Positions 12,591 through 23,396 of a DNA stretch of 64,000 bases are shown here, one piece after another. Under the pieces are notes generated by a model, which had not been told where the DNA came from, ran no database searches, and was given only the letters and a program-made list of their open reading frames with translations. The position numbers and the translations under genes were made by a program. The stretch is from Actinomucor elegans (lineage: Eukaryota; Mucoromycota; Mucoromycetes; Mucorales; Mucoraceae): the NCBI GenBank assembly GCA_026027325.1, contig JAMSLZ010000005.1, positions 1,364,001 to 1,428,000 on the forward strand, in the 5' to 3' direction. How positions within the stretch are numbered: position 1 is the stretch's first letter; each line of letters begins with the position of its first letter.

Positions 12591-14322
12591 TACTAAAAGA
12601 ACATTTCCAGGTATTGCTCAAATCAAAGAACTATGCACACAAACCGCTTACGGAACTATACATTTTCCGATACTGAATTTTTATCGAGTTTAATGGTATA
12701 GTTCAATCACCGTATGACGAAATCAAGAACAGACAAGACTTCCAATTTAGCTATAAGGAACTAAGTGTTAGATTAATAATAATGAAGAAATAATAAAGCA
12801 TAGATCTAATGTTTTGTCGCATGCAGCAATTCATTCTGAACATGAACTATAAATCAGATGCGACATTTGACCGAGATCGGTCGCGAGATCTCAAGTATCC
12901 AATTTGAAACCGATTTTGCAAAAATTTCGTAAACACCCCCCCCCCAAAGGGCATTCCGCGGGACCCGTTTTTTCATACTCCTCTATAGTTTTTGTGGAGA
13001 GGGAAGGAAGCTCTTTAAAGACATAATATACATGTAACATGGATTGCATGCAAGCGGAAGTAGCATTTTCAATTTTTCGCGTATTTTTAGCATCAAAATC
13101 ACACGAGCTATGATCGTGTTTCAAAAAATTAACATACTCGACTCTTCACCAAAGACAACTTCTTGCAAAAGTGGAAACGCAAAGTAATTTTTGCAGCATC
13201 AAATGCGAAATACAATTTTACATAAACTTGGTAAGCTATTTTCATGCATCGATACTATTTTGTGAGCAAAAAAAAAAGTGGATCAAAATGAATGTCGAAA
13301 AATAATTGAAACTTCGATCTTTTATTTTGCTCGTTTCTTGGCAACCAATCATAAATATTGGATTCTAAAAAATATCGACTTTGAACAATCCCCACATACT
13401 GCTTGGCTCTTTTATATATATATATATGCATCTTTTCCTCATAACACTTGATCTTCATTGGTTTCTCACCAAACTCTAGTTGTGTACCTAACTTAGGCCA
13501 CTTCCCTAAACAGCGGGAAAATTCTTTAAAAGTGTAGATATCAAGCCATCTGCACTAGGAAAGCATCAATACTACCAAGTAATATACAATAGTATATATA
13601 TATGGATCGAAATCATTTAATAAAAGTGACATATATATATTAGTTTCTCTCTCTCTTACTTTTAATAAGATCTAAAGAGCAATACATTCTCTTTTGAATC
13701 TTATTGGTTTTGAAGAATAGTTAAGACAAGTTTTGCTGTAAAGGATTGTTTAATATGCAGTTACGGTCCCAAGAACGCATGTATCTAAATAAGACTGAAT
13801 ATATATATAATTGTTGGAAATGTAAGCTTCATCACGGACAGAGAGAACAAAATGTAATTATTCGATTTAGCTGAGGGTATTATGGAAGCTGCCTATGTTC
13901 AATTGCGGCCTACCAATGAAATTCGCGATTTATATGGCTTTATTATTATCCATGAATGCCTTTTTTATTGGTAATTTATACGGTTTATCGCTTTCAAGCC
14001 AAGCCTTAATTACATGATTCATGGAGGAGCATAGGGGTGGGATGGTTTATTAAGTTATTGTGTGAGCATATTGTTATTAATTGTGATAGTAAATAAATGC
14101 AGTGAAGGAAAAGTCAAAAAAGGGTGGGGTATAATACAGTAAGAGTGGGGCGAACTAATGGCCTTGATCGTACAAATGAGTGGCTACTTCGGCATAAAAA
14201 TCCAACCGATCAAACTCTTTGCCATTTTCAGCCCTTGATGTTCTTAGGCGATAAGGGATATGACTATAAAAAAAGAGTAAGTATGTTAGTAACTGGATGC
14301 GGATGAAAGATATCCGTTATCT
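12591..14322. other. Intergenic, AT-rich, with a repeat copy and simple repeats
   Basis: It contains dispersed-repeat copy 3, a poly-C run of about ten bases near 12936-12945, and TA-rich runs near 13410-13430 and 13590-13640. Open frames at 12891-13124, 13255-13458 and 14124-14306 show no motif and AT-driven composition. Confidence 0.55.
12821..12892 (-). repeat. Dispersed-repeat copy 3
   Basis: On the minus strand this is one of the best-preserved copies: GACCGATCTCGGTCAAATG, then TCGCATCTGATTTATAGTTC, then ATGTTCAGAATGAATTGCTG. It serves here as the reference for the family. Confidence 0.7.
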
Positions 14323-15581
14323 TTACCTTTTGCCACTTAAATCCCAGTGATCAGCTTGAATGGTTTTGATATAAGTGCCCCATTTGGCACTTTTGACACT
14401 GACAATGCCATCATTATCACCTTCCTTTTCATTGACCATACGCCAAGGTACACTCAAGAGTGATGACCAAGCAGGGATATTAGCGGCAGCGCCGTAGGAA
14501 TAGTACTTGACACTGGGATCATCAGGTGTATTGGGGTTAAAATAGTCGTTACAAAAATCGGTAGTAAGATGAGCATAAGCAGGTTCATCAAACCAATCGA
14601 CCAAAAGTTTATCGACGGAGGGTTTGAATGAGGGTAATTTTGAACTCCACTTGAATGAAGAAGAAGGAGCTGCAGAGGATGGCATGGATAGATCATGACG
14701 TAGGGTATTGTTTTTAGTGGCAATGGTAGTAGAGACAGGAGACCAATTGGTAGTGGATTGTGGAATAGGTGTTTGTGATTGACCTACGCCTACATTATCA
14801 CGAAACCAGTCCATGATAGGCGAGCCTCTGTGAGGAGTACATATAGTTGTGAGTGATTGAACGTTATAAGGACGATCGTGAATATTGGCCAACAAGTGAC
14901 GGCAATCAAGTCCACCCTATGGAAAAAATCAGTAAAATGGCATTTACAGAGAGCTATATGTGTTCATTACCATAGAATGGGCTACAAAGTTTACGTTTTT
15001 ACCAACAAGAACTGACTTTAAGATTGTATGCAATGCGTGTGATCTCTCCCAGATACTGCCGGCTTGTGGCACTTTGGTCACAATGATCTTTGCGCCTAGC
15101 TTGGCTAATGCGTCTTCCACACCACTCCAGTAATGAAATTGCAAGGCAGGAATGTTTTGTGGACCACGGATATCGAAGCCGAAAAGACCATGACAAAGAA
15201 CAATAGGCTCTCTAGGTGCTCTGTAATGAGGAGTAATGGGCCCTGATTGTGATAGCTTTTTGATTGCTTCGGCTTCTTTGTTGCGTCTATGTTTCTTGTG
15301 CTGCTTGATGATAGATTTAGGGTTGGAAAAGAAGAGATCTGTGGATAGGCTAGGCTGCCTAGCTGGGTATAAGATGTGAAGTCGATGTTCAGTATGAGAA
15401 GTATTTGCAGATACAGTCGCTAATGTTACAGCAGGACGTTTGGGTTCATTGGTCTTTTTTGGTTAAAAGTTAATTTTCTATGTGCTTGCAATAATAAAGT
15501 AGCAAAAGAGGTGGTCGAGTTGTTTGATAGTAAAGATCGTTGCAAATAGTTATATAATGTTAAGATTGTTAAAGCAGCCAT
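14323..15581 (-). CDS. Triacylglycerol lipase, Tgl2-like, mitochondrial type (apparent frameshift)
   Basis: An alpha/beta-hydrolase lipase. Exon 1 is 14971-15581 and exon 2 is 14323-14916; the intron splits the nucleophile motif, giving FVAHSMGGLDCRHL. Other motifs are the oxyanion segment PIVLCHGLFGFD, TICTPHRGSP after the nucleophile, and likely charge-relay residues in DNDGIVS and ADHWDL near the C-terminus. The ATG at 15581 opens a 48-residue basic, hydroxyl-rich leader that looks like a mitochondrial presequence, as expected for the yeast Tgl2 family. The leader frame and the body frame differ by one base: the leader ends at TAA about 35 bases after an A6 run (T6 on + at 15455-15460), and no intron donor exists in between. 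One extra A in that run would join the two. The body frame has no ATG of its own upstream of the lipase domain, so the leader is probably part of the gene. Confidence 0.75.
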
Positions 15582-16607
15582 AGAGAGAGATATCGTTTGA
15601 TTCGGTTTGAAGAAGGAAAAGACTGATGCAATCCCAATTTATATACTTTTTTTGGCAGACGTTCGGCTCTTTAATCATAAATTGGTAATAATCGCCCCAT
15701 CTCTCATGTTTTGGGGTTTAAGACACTTGACAGCGGCAATAAATGGCGTGGCCCAACATTTGTTCCTATTCTGAGAGTGTCTTTTATTAATAGGATAATG
15801 TATACACTAAAAGACATTCCATATCACTCTGTTTGATTTATCCATTAATGCAGTTTTTTAGCAAACAATATTACACAGATTATATCATGTGTTGGTGCGT
15901 CACAGGTCTGAGGTTACAGCCAAAGAAATTCCCACCAAATCAATGCAAGTTTCCACCAACGTACCTGATTGGTTTATATCCGATCAATCAAACGTGGACA
16001 AATAGAATATGAGCTGGTCTTTTTGCGCATATTTTGACGGATAGTAAAAGGCTTGGGTAATAAAAATATAGAATGACACAATGAACAATATATAGTTCAA
16101 AGGATATCTACTATATCTGGCTATAAAATTCTGACGTATATCTCGGTCTATGGGAGAAATAATGATCCAAGCCAGGTGAGGGAATAATACACATTATTAA
16201 CGAAGGCTGTCGAGACACAAAGAAGCCACGGAAGAACTACCGAGAAAGGACAAAATACATAAGCAGCACCTGGCAAAACTATGTGCTCAATAAGCGGCAA
16301 GTGCTGCACAATGAAAAACCTATTGGATGTTTTGAGTTGTGGCTAGTGGAGACCCAATCCAAGCAATTGCTAGTATCGCATGCTAGAATGTATAGCCAAT
16401 CAATGGGAGCTCCATTACGTTAGCAACGGGACCTATAATAGATCAAGATCTAAGAGAATGTCGCGCGCGTTATCTCTACCTGAATATTCTCCAAACAAGT
16501 GCAAGCATATGTGCACACCCCTACAGTAAAAACCATTGACCATCATCATAAATCTCTATCCTATTATACATAATAGTTATAATAGATACATTAATTCATT
16601 ATGATCA
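15582..16607. other. Intergenic upstream of the lipase
   Basis: Less AT-rich than most spacers, especially around 16190-16450. A stretch there is open for about 55 codons on the minus strand and encodes hydrophobic residues, but it has no start, no motif and no homologous copy in the window, so I do not call a gene. Confidence 0.4.
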
Positions 16608-16650
16608 GGCACTAGTTTTCGAAAGCGGTATTAAGCTAGAATTAGTCGAG
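16608..16650 (-). repeat. Dispersed-repeat copy 4 (decayed)
   Basis: GCACTAGTTTTCGAAAGCGG followed by TATTAAGCTAGAATTAGTCG aligns with the minus-strand copy at 25739-25782 with scattered changes. It lies just beyond the 3' end of membrane-protein pseudogene copy A. Confidence 0.45.
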
Positions 16651-16739
16651 GAGTGTAGAGGTGTTATATTAACCAGGTCCAAGGGCATGCAGCATTTGAC
16701 CTAGTTAATTTTTTTTATATTTCACCCCCGAGAAATAAT

Positions 16740-17860
16740 ACAATATATTTGCTCATTGTTGATCTAGATATTGCTTGTGTGGCTTTGATGAAGTACTATT
16801 AAGGCATTCGAATACCAGCGCTTGCTTAGCTGTTTATAATATGAGCCTATTATGTTGATACATGATAATGTATCAGATCTTTTATTAAAATATGGCTGAT
16901 AATTTGGTCTTATATGTGGTAGTAATATTTAGAAATGAAGTATGCAGTCAATTTATATTATTCGGGTAATTTTATTCAGTTGTAGCATTTAAGCAAGAAC
17001 AGGTTATCAAATGCAATTAACCAACTTACTATAGCAGTTGTTAGAGAATATTGAAGTATTCTAAAATAATACTGTAATAATAATGGGGGGGGGATTTTAT
17101 CAAGAGAGCTTCAGAATAGTCTCCCAGCACTATGACAAAGGCCCAAACTGCACTTAAAAAATAGCAATGTGTTTTTTTTTGTTGATGGAAACCAGTAATG
17201 AAAGCATTAAGCATATAGGTATCTACCAAAGTGTATTAATCTACGCCCCTCTCCCAACTATAGCAATTTTAAAAATGCTGGAAGATACGGAACTGTAATT
17301 CCGGGTGTGACAATCCACTGGAGATCCTTTGACATTTTCTAAGTATACATACAACAGGTATACAATGATAGACTGGCCTAAATAATACATATATTATAGC
17401 GCAGGATCGAATACAACTTGTATACATTGATAACACACCCATTGTGTATACTGTGTCGATATTTTGTGAACATATGCATAATATGACTATTGTTGAAACG
17501 CATTGCACCGGACCAAATAAGCAACCTATGTTACTTTTCATGGAATACACCCCATCAAAAATAGGGTCACTAACATAGGTTTTATCTGGTGCAGTGTATG
17601 AATAACATGCAAGCATAATTGTTTTCATCCAGTATTATAAAAGCCATACCTTTTGCGCTTCAGTAGTATCTACAGAGAATATTAGATCTCTATAACTACA
17701 AGATTTTACAGAGCCGTTGGTGTCTTCGTCTTGTTGAGTGGAATGTATAGCTAATTCAACTTCACGCATCACACTCAATCGGGCGCCCACTATAGTAAAA
17801 CTTGTATACTATTAAAGTATAATAAGAATAACGCATTATTTACAACGACTGGCAGCAAAT
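16740..17860 (-). pseudogene. Membrane-protein family copy A (decayed)
   Basis: This is one of three homologous, decaying copies (others at 33930-35480 and 52452-53950). The readable part on the minus strand starts near 17628 and encodes a multi-pass segment (DPIFDGVYSMKSNIGCLFG, then QCVSTIVILCICSQNID) and RKCQRISSGLSHPELQFR. An in-frame TAA (near 17267) replaces a Gln codon of copy B. The frame then resumes as FITGFHQQKKTHCYFLSAVW and diverges near 17100 around a G8 run. Upstream homology to copy B fades by about 17860. The family is not one I can name; hydrophobic segments and conserved Cys suggest an integral membrane protein. The 430-445 bp around 17130-17575 is nearly identical to copy B. 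Confidence 0.6.
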
Positions 17861-18264
17861 TTCAATAAACTAAGTCTAGTAATGCATAGATCTCTCGGTC
17901 GCAGCCTTATTGAAAGGCAGATTTCGATAATTGAACGTTTTATTTTCATTCAAGAAACTATTTGCTGGAACTTGAGTTGAAACTTCTATACTTGGTTAAA
18001 GCTTTATCTAAACAACACCCCTCATCGTGTACGTATTGAAGTACTATTTTAATGTAGACAAGTTTAAGTAGGGCCTATAATATTATGAAGATACAGTATA
18101 GATAAAGCTTGAAAAAGAAGGAATTTAGAGTCACACACTGTATTATAATCGATGATTTCGTAGTGTTCCAAAATGTGTACAGACGCAGCAAGTTTGTAGC
18201 TGCTGATAGTAAAAGCAGTTTATATGACAACTAATTATACAACATATACTATATACAATAAAAA
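17861..18264. other. Intergenic
   Basis: AT-rich; no gene, motif or repeat recognised. Confidence 0.5.
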
Positions 18265-20037
18265 TCACCTCATAATAAACATTAAATGGGCTTTCATGTC
18301 CTGTAGCTCTTCCATATCTTCAGGGGCTGTTTTATCCAATCCCAATATCTTGTATAATACCATTGTAGCATTGATCTGTTTTAGTGCTTCTTGTTTTTGC
18401 ATACTAATCGAAGATATATATTAGTCAAGGCATAGTTTCCTTAGCAAAATACTTACGAATTCAATAGTAATGTTGACAGTTTCATCATTTCCTCTGCTGC
18501 CTCTATACTGATTTTTCCATACACCTTTTGCGTTACTTCTAAAGAGCGCTTGCTAAACTTGGCTGCCATGGCCATTTGACCTTGCACACAATAGTGCTGT
18601 GCAAGCTTATCCAATGTTTGACCTACAGGCAGCGTGTCATTGTGATAAATGCTTTCTTGCAATTGAAGGATCTTGAAATAATCCCCACGCAGATAATTCA
18701 ATTCAATCTCTGATTCAACCTATAATCACATCGCAAATGGTTAACCAAGCAGGAAAAGGAACGACCCAATAAGATCTATTTTACCTTCAAAAAGTGCGCC
18801 CAGTAAGGTGGCTGCTCACAATGGTTGCATTTTGATTGCTGTCTATAGAGACGTCCAGTTTTGCATATTTGGCATTTGTATATACTGTCTGGTGAGTTAC
18901 TAATGTAGAGAGAGAGAGAGAGAGAAAGATCAGAGATAATGCATTTCCCTTCTAATCACCTCAGAATGTTACCTGTCTTGGCTACTACAAGCACTGCACT
19001 CACAATCAAAGAAATAGCTCTCTTTCAGCTTCTTTTTACGTTCATCTCGACTATGAGCTGTAGCTAGTGGGCCATAACTAATAGTCACTTCTTGGCCAGA
19101 AGCAATGGGACCATTGACACACTGTACTCGTATTTGACAAGGACGCTGCTCACTTTCACCAAAGGAAACCAAAGCGTTTGGATTACAATCATGATTTAAT
19201 CGACTTGCCAGCTGGTAAACTGCTCTACCAGTAGTAATGAAATCTCTAGATACGACCAAATCTGAGCCTACTGATCGATTCGTAGCTGATTTGATAGCAA
19301 ACGCATTACATTTGATCTGTAAAAGAATCGTAACCAGACAATCCAAGGTATAGTTTGACAGATAGAATAAAGTGGCAATGCTATCAAATTTCTGTCTATA
19401 TGACTGACGTTGACTGGTATTGACAGCTTCTACGTTCGATATTAACCCAGGCAAAGTATCTGATAAAAGTTCATTATCTTGGTGCTTCCGTTTTAGATCA
19501 TAAACTACCTTGGCCTTTCGCTCGGCTTGCTATATAACCTTCTAGCGCAAATAACACGTCGGGATCTTCGCCTTCTAGTTCGGGAAAAGGACAAAACCAT
19601 TGGTGACTTTGTGACCATCCTTTACGTTCACATTCGATAGAGCAATAGTTGAGCTTCCAGCGACAGTCTCGAACACGACATTTATAGCCATTCGTTTTGG
19701 TCAACTGTCGAAAACACTGATGACAGCGATGGAGCTTATATCGTGCATCAAGTTGCTGTATAAATGGTTCTTCTGTCAATAGTAATTCGCCTTGTTTCAA
19801 GGGTTGCTTGGCCACGCAGTGAATACCTTTTGACCCTGTACTTTTCTTTTCTTCAAGCTTGCTGAATGTTATGCATTTGGAATCATTGTAAGACCAAGCC
19901 GCTAAACTTATATGAGCAGGTGTAAGTCTTTGGTACAAAGATTCTGTCTGTAGTAGCATTGCAATGAGAATAAAAGGGATAAAAGGCTGAATGCACGTCA
20001 AAGAATCATAATTGTTTCCAAAGAAGCTATTATCCAA
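18265..20037 (-). CDS. SET and MYND domain protein (SMYD-type), with one unresolved junction
   Basis: Likely a protein-lysine methyltransferase of the SMYD class. Segments on the minus strand are about 20037-19500, about 19500-18973, 18899-18785, 18719-18457 and 18403-18265, with GT-AG introns at the last three junctions. In order: an N-terminal SET part (GSKGIHCVAKQPLKQGELLL), a MYND zinc finger (CHQCFRQL ... CRVRDCRWKLNYCS ... CERKGWSQSHQWFC), the SET core (SRLNHDCNPNALVSF, GQEVTISYG), the post-SET cysteines (FDCECSAC), another CxxC pair (YKCQICKTG, KCNHCEQ) and a helical C-terminus. Around 19505-19530 the frame shifts by one base: IASRAKGQGSL meets a stop, whereas the next frame reads on as KVVYDLKRKHQDNELL. 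No intron of normal size fits there. The start could also be the second Met (19959), which would remove a hydrophobic 26-residue lead. Confidence 0.8.
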
Positions 20038-21327
20038 TCATGGAGTGTTAATGCATTTCGATTCAGTAAGGTAATCCCCTAGGACACTTATTTACCAGAG
20101 ATTTTGAAGTATTTTTTGGCATTATCCATTTCGTTTTCAGGATATTGCTTATGAAATATATCTACCTTACGCATTGGAAAGCATCTATACGCGCTTTTAT
20201 GGACTTCTTTCGTACAGAAAACTACTGGCTATGACGACAAATCAAAGTAATCAATAAACGTATATAAATCAAGGATAATTCCAAATTTTTGATAGTGAAA
20301 GCAATGTGAGTTTTATGCCAACAGATATGCAGCCTAATTACTGCACCAGCATTGACAGCATATGATGTACTGATTGAGACTTTTTGCTATAAGATTTAGC
20401 TATCAAAGTAGCCAAGTTTGGGAATTAGCTCGAGGGGACAAATTTTCTAGCGTTATTTTTTTTGGAAGGGAGTAAACTCCGGTTTTATTTTAAATTCTTA
20501 TATCGTCGCAAGATTATTGGAGAGGAAATGAAGATTGGGTATAAAGAATATAAAGAACTAGTTTAAAGCTTAAACGAGTGATGAGGTGGTTAGTCCAAAT
20601 CAGTTTGACTTTCAGAATCAAGTCAGGTTAGAAGCCTAGGGGTGGATGCAATTACATTTGTCGATGAAAACGAAACGTTATCGAAAACGAGGCGCCAATG
20701 AGTTTGTCAAATGTTCAGTAAGGTGCACGCAAAGATTTGATAGATATCAATTTCGGGGAGTGGATGATTGGTTTCTAGCGTTATTATCCAATAGAAACGA
20801 GCAAAAAACAGTATTAATTTACCGACATCCAATCAAGAAAAACTAATTGTTGAATAATCTTCTGGTCAATTTTTTTTTAAATTTGTAACGTGTATTTTGA
20901 GTGTAGAAACGCTAATTTCTATGTTAGCTTTGAAGCCCAATATGCTTATATTGCCAGATAGCATTTATTTAAACCTTCATATAAAAATTGGGTTTATTGG
21001 CTTATATCTTAAAACCAATGAAGCTGCTAGATAATAACATTCAATTCAAATTTCTTAATTAACAACACTGTATGATATATGCTTTATTGGGTGCAAAATA
21101 AAAGTTTGAATAATCTTTGTTGATGCGTCTTTATATCAAAGCTTTTGCATTGTATTAAAATCGGATTAAAGAGTATTAGAGAGAAAGTGTCGGATCTGAA
21201 AAATCACAGTGAAAACAACACGGTAAGCCAATCAAAATAATTCAAAATAATACGCAAAGGTTACGAGTCAAATGCATTATGCAATCACTATCCAGTCGCG
21301 AGCGTATCTCTTTGTTTTTTCTTCTTT
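20038..21327. other. Intergenic between divergent genes
   Basis: This presumably holds both promoters. The 66-codon open frame at 20646-20846 has no motif. Nothing else is recognisable. Confidence 0.5.
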
Positions 21328-22899
21328 ATGTTATCGACTCTACCAGCTGAACTCATTCTGCGAATTATACAGCACATTCCGAGCATTTGCGATAAATTTC
21401 AATTACTACAAACTTGTAGGCGTTTACACCATTTACTTTCGACTCATGTAGTTTGCTGGAGCAATCTCGATCTATCTCCTTACAATAACACGTTAAATAA
21501 CAACCAGCTGCTCAACTTTCTCCGGAACTGTAATATACCACTGAATACAACCACAAACGGTAATAGTATAACCACGACTATTTATCGGCTTGATTTGAGT
21601 GGATGCTGGAACCTATCTGAAGACCTTGTCGTTGCTTTGTCAAAATCATTGACTCATATCAATGAACTCTGTCTCAATGGGTATCAACTCAATGCTAGTC
21701 CACCTGCTTATCATAAACAAGAAATAATGAATCCTATTGCGTTTGAACAACAACGTGATCACGTATATCAAGTACGACCTTCTCATGATTTGTCATCTAT
21801 GGCTATGGATCTCTCAAAGAAGTCAAGCCATCAGCTAAAAGTACCTTTTGTGCTTCTGAAGGGTATACTAGAGAATTTGCCTTACCTCACTTCTTTATCT
21901 ATCCAATATCAAGACTTATCAATTACTCAACTGAATAGTCAACGTTTCTCTCCGTTTCAAGGTGTTCGTCATCTCGATATATCTTGCTGCACTATCAGTC
22001 AGCCTGCGTTACAAACACTGTTGCGGGTTGTGGGACCAAACCTGCGTACGCTCAAGATGCTCAATATCGATCTGGCTAGTTTAACTTGGCTCTGTCTCAG
22101 TCAATTCTGTACAAAGCTGCAATGTCTTCACGTTTCTTGCAATGAACCCTTTGCTTTAGCCAATGTTCGCCATGCCGTATATTGTTTACCCTATTTGGAA
22201 GACTTTAGATTGACGCGCATTCGATCAGGTTTAATCAATCCGATAGTTTTGCGTTTGAACCCTCTACTATTAAAAAGGTTGGATTTGTCGCCCAAGATGA
22301 GTATATATCCCAAGTACAATACTTTACAACCAGGATTATCCCGAGAAAGAAAACATCCGCCACAAGCTAAAAAGCTGTCTATTTCCAACTATGCTACTAT
22401 AGAACATTGCTTGCACTTTTCTGATGTTTCATTGGATCATCTGTCCAGATGCCACCAACTGGTTGAATTGCGCCTTTGTTTTCCAGATATTACATCCACT
22501 GCACTACACAATGCTTTACAGCAATTGCCACAGCTTGAAATATTCGAACTTCGACAAAGGTTGAACAAGCAGGACAACTATTTAACAGGGCTTCAATTCT
22601 GTAAACGTCTCAAGGAACTTGACTTGTACTCAGTAAATGTGACACCAGATACTATCAGGAATATTATGTTTTCTAAGAATTATGCATTGCAATCTACCTT
22701 ACAACACATGACCTTGAGTAATATAGGTTACAGGATTACGGTAGATGATATCAACGCACTTCTATCTTCTTTACGTGTATTACAAACACTCTGCTTAGGT
22801 CATTTGTATGAGCCTTTATGTGATTCATTTGGTAAAGTGAAAGATAGAAGCAATGTGTCCTTTTATAAACAATTTCCTAATCAATGGCAAGTACAATAA
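21328..22899 (+). CDS. F-box and leucine-rich-repeat protein
   Basis: A single-exon gene of 523 aa. Residues 1-45 form an F-box (LPAELILRIIQHIP, LLQTCRRLHHLLS, VVCWSNLDLS), the Skp1-binding module of SCF ubiquitin ligases. The rest is a run of irregular leucine-rich repeats (YRLDLSGCWNLSEDLVVALS, VRHLDISCCTISQPALQTLL, LRTLKMLNIDLASLTWLCLS, LKELDLYSVNVTPDTIRNIM), the expected substrate-binding part. There is no signal peptide or membrane span. Large lineage-specific families of such F-box/LRR proteins are known in Mucorales, so I give no orthologue. ATG 21328 is followed at once by the F-box, which supports it as the start. AATAAAG overlaps the stop region. Confidence 0.85.
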   Translation: MLSTLPAELILRIIQHIPSICDKFQLLQTCRRLHHLLSTHVVCWSNLDLSPYNNTLNNNQLLNFLRNCNIPLNTTTNGNSITTTIYRLDLSGCWNLSEDLVVALSKSLTHINELCLNGYQLNASPPAYHKQEIMNPIAFEQQRDHVYQVRPSHDLSSMAMDLSKKSSHQLKVPFVLLKGILENLPYLTSLSIQYQDLSITQLNSQRFSPFQGVRHLDISCCTISQPALQTLLRVVGPNLRTLKMLNIDLASLTWLCLSQFCTKLQCLHVSCNEPFALANVRHAVYCLPYLEDFRLTRIRSGLINPIVLRLNPLLLKRLDLSPKMSIYPKYNTLQPGLSRERKHPPQAKKLSISNYATIEHCLHFSDVSLDHLSRCHQLVELRLCFPDITSTALHNALQQLPQLEIFELRQRLNKQDNYLTGLQFCKRLKELDLYSVNVTPDTIRNIMFSKNYALQSTLQHMTLSNIGYRITVDDINALLSSLRVLQTLCLGHLYEPLCDSFGKVKDRSNVSFYKQFPNQWQVQ

Positions 22900-23396
22900 T
22901 AAAGAATGCAATTACTGTGAGATGAATAATAGTAGATATTGAATCAACAAAGAATAAGGAATAATTTCATCAGCTCGCTTGGCATAATTAAGCGTATCTT
23001 TAATTCATATCTATCAGTAACACTACTACACAGTCGTGTCATATTAATATAGCGATTAGCATGCGGCAACTAAACTAACAATGTAACGTTTCGTATATGG
23101 AATATGATGGTACAGCCATTTAATAAATTATAGTATGGCTAGCAGACAAAGGTTAATGCATAGGATACTATAGGAGAAAATATAGCATATCGCATACCTT
23201 ACACGGAGTTTGTAGTTTTGTAAGTTGCAGTTTTCATTTGGTACCCATTCAATATCTAAAAGAGTTTTTTATATTTCCATTTAGCCAATTCTTCTCCGTT
23301 ATCCCTTGCCCTTCATATAATAGTCATATCCATTCGTCATTCATCAAATTACAGCTTCCGGCATTCTTTTTGTTTTGTACTTTTATCCACCCTCTA
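22900..23396. other. Intergenic
   Basis: AT-rich spacer and promoter of the zincin-like gene. In-frame codons run upstream from 23238, but the signal peptide begins at the Met at 23397, so the upstream part is treated as 5' leader. Confidence 0.5.

Noticed and set aside
13400..13640. TA runs as a possible origin or CRISPR-like array
   Set aside because: Plain TA microsatellites with no spaced repeat units; CRISPR is not expected in fungi.
16190..16450. A hydrophobic open stretch on - (about 55 codons)
   Set aside because: No start, no splice-compatible partner, no known motif and no second copy.
20646..20846. A 66-codon open frame
   Set aside because: No motif and no support from context; typical of chance frames in this spacer.
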